Made by a program: the position numbers and the translations under genes. A DNA stretch of 64,000 bases from Chitinophaga pinensis DSM 2588 (GTDB lineage: Bacteria > Bacteroidota > Bacteroidia > Chitinophagales > Chitinophagaceae): NCBI RefSeq assembly GCF_000024005.1, contig NC_013132.1, positions 2,536,001-2,600,000 of the forward strand, written 5' to 3'. Below are positions 37,665 to 45,700 of this stretch, piece after piece. Under the pieces are notes generated by a model. That model worked only from the letters and a program-made list of their open reading frames with translations, was not told the origin of the DNA and did no database searches. The stretch's first letter is position 1, and each line of letters opens with the position of its first letter.

Positions 37665-37755
37665 CTCCAGAAGAAGATAAAACTAACACTACACATTGCA
37701 ACACAACTTCAGTTTGCACAGTAGTCTATCTCCGCAAAATAAATGAGATACGATA

Positions 37756-38136
37756 TTATCCCAGTACGTGCTGTGCCAGTACTTTCTGTACTTCGTATAC
37801 GTCTACAGACTTATTGAACTGTTTGCGTATGCTTGGTTGTACTTCGCTGGAGATCCAGATCTTCAGTTCTGCGTCCAGGTCGAAGGTGCCTGCAGTTTCG
37901 ATGCTGAATCTTGAAATACTTTTGTAGGTTACACTCAGGTATTCTACTTTGCTACCTGTGATCCCTTGTTTGTCAACCAGGATCATACGTTTGTTGGTGA
38001 AAATAAAAGTGTCCCTGATCAGTTTGAAGCCAAGCTCAATGTTTTCTGAAGGAGTTAAAAGTTTACCGTAATCTTTTACGAGTTGCGCCTGATCAACAGC
38101 GCCGGCGTTTCCAAGTAAGCCTGAAAAAAGTCCCAT
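37756..38136 (-). CDS. Bacterial PH-domain protein
   Basis: A 126-residue cytosolic protein consisting of one pleckstrin-homology-like domain of the bacterial type (bPH_1). Family features include the N-terminal MGLFSGLLGNAG, the LTPSENIELGFKLIRDTFIF strand pair, TNKRMILVDKQGITG and the core YKSISRFSIETAG. The C-terminal helix is VDVYEVQKVLAQHVLG. Length and order are normal. The biochemical role of these proteins is poorly known. The gene is divergent from the kinase cluster that begins at 38313. Confidence 0.88.
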   Translation of the reverse strand: MGLFSGLLGNAGAVDQAQLVKDYGKLLTPSENIELGFKLIRDTFIFTNKRMILVDKQGITGSKVEYLSVTYKSISRFSIETAGTFDLDAELKIWISSEVQPSIRKQFNKSVDVYEVQKVLAQHVLG

Positions 38137-38252
38137 TTGATAAAATTAATGAAGTATAGGTGATTAATAATAAACAAGATAGGCATTTACGTGGAAGCCG
38201 TCAAATTCTATCCCCAGAATAAATTTTGAACAATATGGCGGGAAAAGCGTTA

Positions 38253-38260
38253 TACCCCTA
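38253..38260 (+). promoter_or_regulatory. TACCCC half-site upstream of the 38313 gene
   Basis: TACCCCTA lies 53 bases before the start codon and resembles one arm of the 16-bp palindrome at 41319-41334. It may be a second, weaker regulator site, but an 8-base match alone is weak evidence. Confidence 0.25.
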
Positions 38261-38312
38261 GCTACTCAGAATGACTATCTGAAAAACCATTCCTAACAAC
38301 CACACCAATCTA

Positions 38313-38771
38313 ATGGCACAATCAAGACACGTTTTTGTACAGGTAGACTGTAGTCGCCTGATCGCTAATATCGGTATCAATCCACCTTCAAATGCACAGG
38401 TACGCGAAAACACTGCTATATATGACCAGGGCGCAATGGCACTGGGGAATCCTGTTGAAAGCTTTGCCATTCCTGTGACAACGGATCAGGATGTCTATTT
38501 TACCATTCTTCCGCTGGTATTGTTTTCTTATCATAAGCTATATTTCACTGATTTTAAGGTGATCAATTCGAACGGGGGTATTACCGTTCCTGATGATATT
38601 AGGCTGGACGGGCACCAGGTTAGTTTTAAAGTGCCTATATCTAATGTCAATGCCGGCGGGGAACTGAGTTTCGACCTGTATGCCATGTTGGAGTACCAGA
38701 TCGCGAATGAGCTCGTAAAGATACCGTTGTGTATTGATCCGGTATTAAGAGCGAATCAGGGTAACGGATAA
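38313..38771 (+). CDS. Small PixA/AidA-like protein, function unknown
   Basis: A 152-residue protein without signal peptide or membrane helix, apparently all beta. The layout loosely resembles the PixA/AidA inclusion-body protein family: an N-terminal strand with Asp (FVQVDCSRLIANIGINPPSN), central strands (PVTTDQDVYFTILPLVL), and a C-terminal ending with a conserved DP (IPLCIDPVLRANQG). I judge the resemblance suggestive only. It is the first gene of a same-strand cluster: the sensor kinase starts 19 bases after its stop, then a response regulator and an abundant protein follow. This position suggests it is a product or accessory of the system that the kinase controls. Confidence 0.75.
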   Translation: MAQSRHVFVQVDCSRLIANIGINPPSNAQVRENTAIYDQGAMALGNPVESFAIPVTTDQDVYFTILPLVLFSYHKLYFTDFKVINSNGGITVPDDIRLDGHQVSFKVPISNVNAGGELSFDLYAMLEYQIANELVKIPLCIDPVLRANQGNG

Positions 38772-38790
38772 TGATTAAACCAGCGCTCAA

Positions 38791-40641
38791 TTGGATGGAA
38801 CACGGTTCATACAGGTTTTCTTTTGTCTGATATTCGGTATCAGCGGAACACTGTGGGCACAGGATCAGGGTAAAGCGGATAGTCTTAAAAAGGTATTGTT
38901 GGAGACGGATACGCTTTCTCCGATGTCCCAGATGGCGATGTTTGCGAAAATAGCAGCCTATTCCTCTTCTCCCGATGAGGTATTGCTGTATGCAGACACA
39001 TTACTGGAACTGGCCGCCACGCATCACGAACCCAATTATATTATTGAAGCGCTGCAGTCCAAAGGGGTTGCTTACCGCTTAATGGGGAATCTGAAAAAAT
39101 CCCTGGAAAACCTGTTCCGTAGTGCCAACCTGGCCATTGAAAAGGGAGAACATAAACGGCTGACCACCGGTTATCTTGAAATTGCCAATACCTATATGGC
39201 CAACAATGATCTGAAGAACGCCATTATATATAATAGGAAAGCGGTTGGCCTTATCAGACTACACGGCAATAAAGAACAACTGGCCATTAACCTCCTGAAC
39301 ACCGGATATAGTTATTATAGCTTGAATGAACTGGACTCAGCCTTATTGTTATACAATGAGGCTGAGCCAATTTTTGCACAGATCGGTCTGAAGATCGGTC
39401 AGGCGTATGCGGTAGGAAACAAAGCCCTGGTCTACTGGAAGCAGGGTAATAATGACAGTGCGAGACAAGGACTTCTACGGGCAATTGATATGCTTGGTCC
39501 GCTGGGAGATCAATTTGGCATGGCGGATTATCATAACCAGCTTGGTAAACTGTATGCCGAAGAAGGAAAAACGGAAGACGCGATCAGGCATACCAGTAAA
39601 GCCCTGGAAATAGCGCAGGCGCTGGACCTGAAAGAGCAGATGCGGGATGCTTCTCTCTTGTTGTCAAACTTGTATAAAACGAAGAAAGACTATGCACAGG
39701 CTTTTGATTATCAGAGCCGGTATATTGTATATAAAGACAGTATAGAAAATTCGGGTACGACCAGGCAGCTGGCGAACCTGCGGACGGAGTTTGAGGTGAG
39801 TCTGAAGGAAAAAGAGATCGTATTACTGGAAAAACGCCAATTGCTGAACAGGATCTATATCATCGTTGCGGTGTTCTTCCTGTTATTGGCGGTACTGATG
39901 TTGCTGTATTTCCGGCAACGTTTTTTTAATGCAAAGTTGTTGGCGGTAAATGAGCAGAAATACCATGACGAAAGGATCCGGAATCTGCTTAATACACAGG
40001 AAACAAAAGCCTTGCAGGCGATGGTACAGGGGCAGGAGAGTGAAAGGAAACGCCTTGCCAGGGAGTTACATAACCACTTCGGGAGCCTGATGGCGACTAT
40101 TAAGGTTAACATGCACGCAGTAGATGAAAAGGCGATCCCTAATTATCAGACCTTGTCCGTGTTGATAGATCAGGCTTGCGCTGATATCAGGAATCTTTCC
40201 CATTCCCTGAATGTGGGTATCGCAGATGATTTTGGTCTTGTACCTGCATTGGTTGAACTGACAGCGCATTTGCGGCAGGCGAATAGTCTGGAAGTGGAAT
40301 TCTCCGCTGCTATGTGTGAACAGAAAATGGAGGCACGGAATGAAATCATTATATACCGGATCGTGCAGGAACTGGTGAGTAACGTGTTGAAACATGCAGG
40401 GGCGACAAAACTGTCTATTTCGCTGACCTGCTTTGACGAAGAAAATATTATTAATATCATCGTACAGGACGACGGGATAGGATTTGATGTAGCAGAAGAA
40501 ATGACCGGTTCCGGTATGGGATTGAATACACTGAAAGAAATGATTGTTGATCTGCGTGGGGAGATCCGCTTTGATAGTAACGCTGCAAGCGGTACCACGG
40601 TAAATATAGACTTGCCTGTTACGCCGATAACACTCAACTGA
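38791..40641 (+). CDS. TPR-containing sensor histidine kinase, HisKA_3 (NarL-partner) type
   Basis: A 616-residue membrane kinase. Start is a TTG at 38791, since an in-frame stop at 38776 prevents any earlier start and a signal peptide follows at once (FFCLIFGISGTLWAQ). Periplasmic TPR repeats span about 50-330 (YNEAEPIFAQIGLKIGQAYA, YHNQLGKLYAEEGKTEDAIR). After a coiled coil comes a membrane helix at about 352-374 (IYIIVAVFFLLLAVLMLLYF). The HisKA_3 box is ERKRLARELHNHF, with phospho-His427. The HATPase domain shows VQDDGIGFDV and GSGMGLNTLKEM. It should phosphorylate the NarL-type regulator encoded 5 bases downstream. Confidence 0.94.
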   Translation: MDGTRFIQVFFCLIFGISGTLWAQDQGKADSLKKVLLETDTLSPMSQMAMFAKIAAYSSSPDEVLLYADTLLELAATHHEPNYIIEALQSKGVAYRLMGNLKKSLENLFRSANLAIEKGEHKRLTTGYLEIANTYMANNDLKNAIIYNRKAVGLIRLHGNKEQLAINLLNTGYSYYSLNELDSALLLYNEAEPIFAQIGLKIGQAYAVGNKALVYWKQGNNDSARQGLLRAIDMLGPLGDQFGMADYHNQLGKLYAEEGKTEDAIRHTSKALEIAQALDLKEQMRDASLLLSNLYKTKKDYAQAFDYQSRYIVYKDSIENSGTTRQLANLRTEFEVSLKEKEIVLLEKRQLLNRIYIIVAVFFLLLAVLMLLYFRQRFFNAKLLAVNEQKYHDERIRNLLNTQETKALQAMVQGQESERKRLARELHNHFGSLMATIKVNMHAVDEKAIPNYQTLSVLIDQACADIRNLSHSLNVGIADDFGLVPALVELTAHLRQANSLEVEFSAAMCEQKMEARNEIIIYRIVQELVSNVLKHAGATKLSISLTCFDEENIINIIVQDDGIGFDVAEEMTGSGMGLNTLKEMIVDLRGEIRFDSNAASGTTVNIDLPVTPITLN

Positions 40642-40646
40642 GACCT

Positions 40647-41279
40647 ATGATAAAAGTACTGATAGTGGATGATCACCATCTGTTTGCAGAAGGCGTTGCT
40701 TCTTTGTTTAAACCCGAAGATGGTATAGCGGTGGTAAAGCATACTACCAATGGTAACGAGATCCCTGATATTCTGGCCGGCAGTGACATCGATGTCATAC
40801 TGCTGGATATTGATATGCCTATTCTGAATGGTATTGCCTGTATGGAATTGCTGAAACATAAAGGATATGATAAACCTGTTGTCATGTTGACGATGCATCA
40901 GTCCATGCGGCAGGTCAAAGATGCGCTGGAAAAAGGCGCACAGGGATATGTACTGAAAGATGCGTCCAAGGCGGAGTTAGTACAGGCCATTAACAATGCC
41001 AGTGAGCGGAAGAATTATTTTCATCCGAAGATCAATGACCAGGTATTTGATTATTTCAGGGGGAAGAGTGTTGGTAAGAGCGGATTACAGGAACTTTCTG
41101 AAAGGGAGAAGGAAATCATCAAATGTCTGGCTGAAGGAATGAATACCAAGGCTATTTCCAGTTCGCTTTATATCAGTGAACATACGGTGAAGACTCACCG
41201 GAGAAATATCATGCATAAGCTGAATGTCAAGACCTCTGCGGAGCTAATCCGGCTGGCCATCGATAAAGGTATTATCTGA
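40647..41279 (+). CDS. NarL/LuxR-type response regulator
   Basis: A 210-residue regulator. The receiver domain (1-120) has acidic residues D8/D9, phosphoacceptor Asp54 in ILLDIDMP and Lys in YVLKDAS. The C-terminal LuxR helix-turn-helix (about 145-208) is clear in LSEREKEIIKCLAEGMNTKA and YISEHTVKTHRRNIMHKLNV. It follows the kinase by 5 bases, so the two are one two-component system. NarL-type dimers bind inverted repeats. A perfect 16-bp palindrome lies 40 bases after its stop and upstream of the next gene, making that gene its most likely target. Confidence 0.96.
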   Translation: MIKVLIVDDHHLFAEGVASLFKPEDGIAVVKHTTNGNEIPDILAGSDIDVILLDIDMPILNGIACMELLKHKGYDKPVVMLTMHQSMRQVKDALEKGAQGYVLKDASKAELVQAINNASERKNYFHPKINDQVFDYFRGKSVGKSGLQELSEREKEIIKCLAEGMNTKAISSSLYISEHTVKTHRRNIMHKLNVKTSAELIRLAIDKGII

Positions 41280-41318
41280 TGGCGGACAGCGGCCTCTACT
41301 GCTATTGATCTGACAGTC

Positions 41319-41334
41319 TACCCCAATTGGGGTA
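41319..41334. promoter_or_regulatory. Perfect 16-bp palindrome, probable operator
   Basis: TACCCCAATTGGGGTA reads the same on both strands. It has no T run and no loop, so it is a protein-binding site rather than a terminator. It is 142 bases upstream of the start of the 251-residue protein gene and directly downstream of the regulator gene. Confidence 0.6.
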
Positions 41335-41476
41335 TTGCTGAAAACCATCCTTTATTGCGACGATGACAGTCGTCAATTTCTTCACCTTTGAGATGTCTTC
41401 AATGCGCATTACAGTAAGACAGGGCGGATCCGAAAAGCCTTTAAAAGAGTAGGGAAAATAACCAAAATTTATAATC

Positions 41477-42232
41477 ATGTCCGCAATTAATTGGAACCAA
41501 GGTCAGCTTATCAGCTTTGGCCAGGGCGACACCGCTACATGTAACGGTGGTCTGAACAAAGGTCAGCTGTACGGCCTCTTCTTTTACAATGCTGCAGGAA
41601 ATGATGCAAGCACAACCGTTGTTGTTACCGGTAACAACTCATTACCTCCCGTAACCGTTACCGTTCCCGGCACAACCGCTAATCAGGGTCTTGCTGCTAT
41701 CTGCTTTGTCAGTGGCGATGAGACTGCTACTATTGCAGCTTCTATTCTGAATGGTCAACCAGGCGCCAATATCCAGGCATTTATTGGCAGCGTGAAGATG
41801 CCTACTGATACCAGTGGTATCAACAACCAGGGTCTTTCACTGAATGGCCAGCAACAGAGCTTCCAGAAATTTACCCGTTTTTACGCAGTACCAGCTTCTC
41901 ATTGGTATGCAGGTCAGATCACCAGCAACATCAATGCATTCATGTCTGTACAGTTTACAGAAAATGCTGCTACGGTTATCTGTGTAAACGCGCCTTCAAC
42001 AGGTATTACCGGTGTAATTGCTTACTACGGTACACAGGCACAACCTAAAGTTGTATTGAACCCTGTTCCTTATCAGTCTGCGTCCTGGAGCCTCTTTGGT
42101 AACGGTCAGCAGATCGTATGGATCAATGCAGACAGCGTGCAGAATTCACAGAGCGCAACAATATCTGTTCAGTCACTGCAGGCGTTGTATGCTGCACCCA
42201 AACATGATAAAGCTGCCGCCGGCGTTGCTTAA
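41477..42232 (+). CDS. Abundant protein of unknown function, no signal peptide
   Basis: A 251-residue protein that I do not recognise. It has no signal peptide or membrane helix, and is rich in Asn, Gln, Thr, Ser, Gly and Val, with a mainly beta pattern. Two similar halves can be seen, each with aromatic and Gly/Asn-rich strands (TCNGGLNKGQLYGLFFYNAA, then SHWYAGQITSNINAFMSVQF). The C-terminus is a short Lys/Ala tail (PKHDKAAAGVA). Codon use is markedly skewed to a few preferred codons (GGT, AAC, GTT, ACC), unlike its neighbours, which suggests very high expression. It sits behind a dedicated kinase/regulator pair and the palindrome, with a strong terminator 42 bases after the stop. A structural or inclusion-forming role is inferred. 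Confidence 0.85.
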   Translation: MSAINWNQGQLISFGQGDTATCNGGLNKGQLYGLFFYNAAGNDASTTVVVTGNNSLPPVTVTVPGTTANQGLAAICFVSGDETATIAASILNGQPGANIQAFIGSVKMPTDTSGINNQGLSLNGQQQSFQKFTRFYAVPASHWYAGQITSNINAFMSVQFTENAATVICVNAPSTGITGVIAYYGTQAQPKVVLNPVPYQSASWSLFGNGQQIVWINADSVQNSQSATISVQSLQALYAAPKHDKAAAGVA

Positions 42233-42273
42233 CTGATCGGTCCCACAACACTAATGGTCTTCTGAGTATAGTA

Positions 42274-42301
42274 AAGAGCCTTCCCTTATGGGAGGGCTCT
42301 T
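42274..42301. terminator. Bidirectional terminator between convergent genes
   Basis: AAGAGCCTTCCC (42274-42285) pairs with GGGAGGGCTCTT (42290-42301) with one wobble. It is followed by TGTTTATTT on the plus strand and lies between the stops of the 41477 gene and the MORN-hydrolase gene. Confidence 0.85.
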
Positions 42302-42303
42302 GT

Positions 42304-43644
42304 TTATTTAGCCAGTTGCAATATCCATCTGATACAGTCATCCGCATCAACGATCGACCAGGAATGTGGATGTCGGGTACCATCTACCCGGAATCCTTTA
42401 CCTACAGCAGGAATAAACTCTACTTTAGTACTGCCGTGCTGCATCAGGAAATTTGCCATTGCAGACAAATTAGCGGCATTCATAGTGTAGTAGTCCCTGG
42501 CTTTATTTTTCAATTGCCATACAATATCCGGGTCACAGTATAGTCTTACGGGTACGTCCACCAGGTATTTCGCATTTCCACCATCCTCCTGGTTCCTGGA
42601 GAATTGGGAAGCCGCTATATATTTTTCGGGAAATTCATCTGGCGAACCGCCATATTGTATGTGAAAGTAGTCCATCAGGAAATGGGCTTCTGTCAGTGCT
42701 AGTTTTTTACTCTCTGATAATGCAGCGCCTTCTTTTTCGTAAAGGGGGATCTGTTTTTGCGCATTGTAGTACAGATCTGCCATGTCAACAGGTGGATCGA
42801 TGCCGATAGTAGCCAGTGGCTTTATCAACGTGTTATACTTTTGATTCCTGGACATCTCGGTGTATTGTAAGGCATTTTCACCACCCAGGGACAGGCCGCT
42901 TAATATGAATTTATCTTTGGGGGCTTTGAACCGGATAATCAGGTCCTTGAAAACGGCTTCGAAAAATGTGAGCGCTGGTTGATCTGTTTCCAGTCCTTTG
43001 TTGTAGTTGGCGCTTACTACGACTGTCAATATATGGTTGTTCCAGGCTTGTTGCATCAATGCCTTGTTACAACTGATCACGTTTTCTGCTGTTTCACCTG
43101 TGGAAGGGAAGAGAATGAGCACAGCGTTGATCTTCCCCTGTGGCACAAGCGTGTAGTAGAACAGTTTACCGGCTCCGTTGTCATTGACATAAATATCTGT
43201 GCTGTCCTGGCTGATATCATACTTTTTCAGGAGCGCCAGGTATTTATCATCCAGGTTTAAAAAGTTACCTTTTACAAAATTACCGATGGTTTTTCCGCCG
43301 TTCTCAAAATAAGCCGCCCCTTTTCCGTGCAGGACGCCATCGGCGAAAGTACCTTTCAGGGTCGCATAGCCGGGGATGACATATGTTCCCTGGCCGTTTG
43401 GTTTGCCGTCAGCCATGATGCCCGTATAGGCGCCTACTGTTTTATTATCCTGATACCAGGTTAATATGCCGGTTCCGGAAGCATGTCCGTTTTTACAACT
43501 GCCTGTCCATGTGACGCTGTCTTTGGGTGAATAATCTTCATCCCAGATCAGGCATTGATGCCGGCTGTCTTTGATAAACTGACCTGTTTGTGCGTAAGTG
43601 GCGGGAGCGGCCAGTAATGCTACAATCCAAAGTATCTGTTTCAT
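42304..43644 (-). CDS. MORN-repeat protein fused to an alpha/beta hydrolase
   Basis: A 446-residue secreted protein. I chose the ATG at 43644, because the signal peptide (MKQILWIVALLAAPATYAQ) begins there. The longer frame to 43740 would bury it and overlap the divergent gene. Residues about 35-120 contain MORN repeats (GKPNGQGTYVIPGY, GTFADGVLHGKGAAYFENGG). Residues about 150-446 form an alpha/beta-hydrolase domain with the nucleophile elbow LSGLSLGGEN (G-x-S-x-G) and a probable catalytic His in DGTRHPHSW at the end. The MORN part may contact membrane or cell wall, and the hydrolase substrate is unknown. The two-domain combination is unusual. Confidence 0.88.
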   Translation of the reverse strand: MKQILWIVALLAAPATYAQTGQFIKDSRHQCLIWDEDYSPKDSVTWTGSCKNGHASGTGILTWYQDNKTVGAYTGIMADGKPNGQGTYVIPGYATLKGTFADGVLHGKGAAYFENGGKTIGNFVKGNFLNLDDKYLALLKKYDISQDSTDIYVNDNGAGKLFYYTLVPQGKINAVLILFPSTGETAENVISCNKALMQQAWNNHILTVVVSANYNKGLETDQPALTFFEAVFKDLIIRFKAPKDKFILSGLSLGGENALQYTEMSRNQKYNTLIKPLATIGIDPPVDMADLYYNAQKQIPLYEKEGAALSESKKLALTEAHFLMDYFHIQYGGSPDEFPEKYIAASQFSRNQEDGGNAKYLVDVPVRLYCDPDIVWQLKNKARDYYTMNAANLSAMANFLMQHGSTKVEFIPAVGKGFRVDGTRHPHSWSIVDADDCIRWILQLAK

Positions 43645-43733
43645 GTATCTTATATGGCTGTAAAAAGTAAGGGGCTTAGCGACAGGATTTTGTATATTTA
43701 GCCAATACCCACAAGACCCAATAACCCGAAAAT

Positions 43734-44837
43734 ATGCCAATAAACCTTCATTGCAGACAATTTATCCCATACAAATTATTTAGTACACTCATTGTATTCT
43801 TACTTTGTTCCTTTATATCTGTCAGTTATGCGCAGGAGAAATTTGTGATCCGGGGTACGTCGCTGAATTATAAAGGAAAGATCTATCTCGATTGGGATCA
43901 TCATGTAGATACAGTCCTTATAAAAAACAATAAATTCCGTTTCGAAGGATCAACAACAGGTCCTGTCCGGGCAAGGTTATCTGTAGACAGCCATTTTCCT
44001 ATAGAATCTGATGGGTTGTATGTGGAAGCGGGGGAGACGGCAATTACAGTTGATACAACGATAGCTGTCAGTTTGCTGAATAATAGGGAGGCATGTATGA
44101 TAAACATCAACTTTATAAAGGCGGGCCCTATTAATGAAGTGATTGGACCATTAGAAAGAAAAATTAAAACGCTTGCTCCAAAGTATATTCATGCTCCGGA
44201 GGCTGAGCAGTTACAATTCGCGTTTGGTTTGATACGGGATTTATTCAAAGAACATCCGGAAAGTTTTGCGCCATTATTCTATCTCGTGAGTACCGGATCT
44301 GAAGCTGCGATACCACAATTACTTCTTGACTCCATCTACAGACAATTGCCGGAACGTTATAAAACTACTATATATGGTGGGGCAGTTAAAAAACGACTGG
44401 AGTACTATGAACGTACACAGACGGGGCAGGTAATAAAGAATTTTAAGGCGGTAAATGCCGCAGGAGATTCAATCAGTACTGACGGCTTTAAAGGAAAATA
44501 TCTACTGGTTGATCTCTGGGCATCCTGGTGTGCTCCCTGTAGGGAAGAAATACCATTGCTTAAAGTATTGTATGAGCAATATAAAGGAAATCAATTTGCG
44601 ATTCTGGGAGTATCTATTGATAGAGACAGACAGGACTGGTTGACGGCAGTAGAGAAAGAGCAACTTCCCTGGGTCAATGCCATTGATCCCAGACACTTTG
44701 ATGCGGAGATATATCGTTATTTCCGGGCAAATGGAGTGCCTTTTAACTTATTGCTGGACCCTGAGGGAAAGGTAGTAGGTGTGAACCTGCATGGAGAGGC
44801 GCTTAGGAATAAGCTGGCGGAGGTGTTAAAGCAATAG
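43734..44837 (+). CDS. TlpA-like thiol-disulfide oxidoreductase
   Basis: A 367-residue exported protein. Signal peptide (LIVFLLCSFISVSYAQ), a DUF4369-type N-terminal domain (FVIRGTSLNYKGKIYLDWDH), a helical middle and a C-terminal thioredoxin-like domain (about 235-367) with the redox motif WASWCAPC and the cis-Pro loop NGVPFNLLLDPEG. It lacks a direct SusC/SusD partner, unlike the other three TlpA proteins of the window. It is divergent from the MORN hydrolase across only 89 bases, so both probably share a control region. Confidence 0.9.
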   Translation: MPINLHCRQFIPYKLFSTLIVFLLCSFISVSYAQEKFVIRGTSLNYKGKIYLDWDHHVDTVLIKNNKFRFEGSTTGPVRARLSVDSHFPIESDGLYVEAGETAITVDTTIAVSLLNNREACMININFIKAGPINEVIGPLERKIKTLAPKYIHAPEAEQLQFAFGLIRDLFKEHPESFAPLFYLVSTGSEAAIPQLLLDSIYRQLPERYKTTIYGGAVKKRLEYYERTQTGQVIKNFKAVNAAGDSISTDGFKGKYLLVDLWASWCAPCREEIPLLKVLYEQYKGNQFAILGVSIDRDRQDWLTAVEKEQLPWVNAIDPRHFDAEIYRYFRANGVPFNLLLDPEGKVVGVNLHGEALRNKLAEVLKQ

Positions 44838-44867
44838 TATATTCAATATTATCAGAAATAATCAGGA

Positions 44868-44894
44868 GAGCGGGTTGAATGCCTGCGCTTTTTT
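44868..44894 (+). terminator. Possible terminator after the TlpA gene
   Basis: GCGGG and CCTGC can form a 5-base stem with one G-T wobble, followed by GCTTTTTT. It lies about 30 bases after the stop. The stem is short. Confidence 0.4.
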
Positions 44895-44973
44895 ATTGCC
44901 ATATCTATGCTAAAGACAGGCCAGGTGTAAAGTGGACTGGATAAGCGGGAGTGCGTAATGTTTGCCGGGAGCC

Positions 44974-45003
44974 TTGAAACTTTCAACAGTTGCTGTATCT
45001 TGG
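44974..45003 (+). promoter_or_regulatory. Putative promoter of sigma factor gene 3
   Basis: TTG at 44974-44976 and TATCTTGG at 44996-45003 are spaced by 19 bases and resemble the Bacteroidota -33/-7 boxes, the latter with one mismatch. It falls inside the longest open frame and supports the later TTG start at 45028. Confidence 0.4.
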
Positions 45004-45027
45004 GAGAGTAAAACGTCAGGGATAATA

Positions 45028-45636
45028 TTGCCGGATAAACCATCAAATATAGAACAGGGGGTGCTGCAACAGATCGCAGAAGGCGATGAGGCTTCATTCA
45101 GGGAGCTGTATGCCCGTTATTATCCTCAACTGCGTCCTTTTATCTGGAAATATACCGGCTCGGCGTTACAGACAGAAGATATCTTACAGGAAACGTTTAT
45201 CAGGATCTGGCTGAACAGGGACAAATTGCCGGAGATTGAAAATCTCAGTGCCTGGATCTTTAAAGTCGCCTCCCGGGAATACCTCACCCTACTCAGGAAG
45301 CAGCTGGTATATGAAGAAAAGCTGGCTACGCTGAATATTAATATGGATAAGGATGGAGATCTGGCCCCGCTTACGCCGGATGACCAGGCGCACCTGGCGG
45401 ATATCAGGCGGGTGATCGGCGAAGCGGTAGCACGGCTGCCAGAACAACGCCGCCGTATTTACCGTATGAGCCGGGATGAGGGTATCCGGATACAGGAGAT
45501 CGCCGATACACTGTCTATTACTCCACGTACCGTAAAGAACGTATTAACTACCAGTCTGAAGGAGATCCGGGAACACCTGGCGGCTTCAGGATATACTTTT
45601 ATGATCCCTCTCTTTTTGTTCCTCAAAGATTATTAA
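45028..45636 (+). CDS. ECF-type RNA polymerase sigma factor (module 3)
   Basis: A 202-residue sigma-70 family protein. Region 2 is seen in FRELYARYYPQLRPFIWKYT and TEDILQETFIRIWLNRDKLP, and region 4 in LPEQRRRIYRMSRDEGIRIQ plus EIADTLSITPRTVKNVLTTS. No ATG lies near the start. The frame is open to a TTG at 44962, but a promoter-like element lies inside that extension, so the TTG at 45028 (reading LPDKPSNIEQGVLQQIAEGD) is chosen. The C-terminal tail is hydrophobic (YTFMIPLFLFLKDY), like that of the module 1 sigma factor. FecR begins 64 bases downstream. Confidence 0.85.
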   Translation: MPDKPSNIEQGVLQQIAEGDEASFRELYARYYPQLRPFIWKYTGSALQTEDILQETFIRIWLNRDKLPEIENLSAWIFKVASREYLTLLRKQLVYEEKLATLNINMDKDGDLAPLTPDDQAHLADIRRVIGEAVARLPEQRRRIYRMSRDEGIRIQEIADTLSITPRTVKNVLTTSLKEIREHLAASGYTFMIPLFLFLKDY

Positions 45637-45700
45637 AAAAAATTGGAGTCCGGATAGTACCATTTCCGGTTTCCTGCTTCTTATATAGTAAAGGGGGCGT

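Larger units (their letters stand above)
37223..37755. other. 533-bp gene-free region with terminator and repeat structure
   Basis: It lies between the small secreted protein and the PH-domain gene, both on the minus strand. It contains the hairpin at 37549-37581 and a nested direct/inverted repeat at 37583-37664. No ORF of credible composition, promoter pair or RNA gene was recognised in the remaining 320 bases (37223-37548). Confidence 0.5.

Noticed and set aside
40170..40898. Minus-strand ORF of 242 codons
   Set aside because: It is antisense to the junction of the HisKA_3 kinase and NarL regulator, both with intact motifs. The composition is unlike a real protein.
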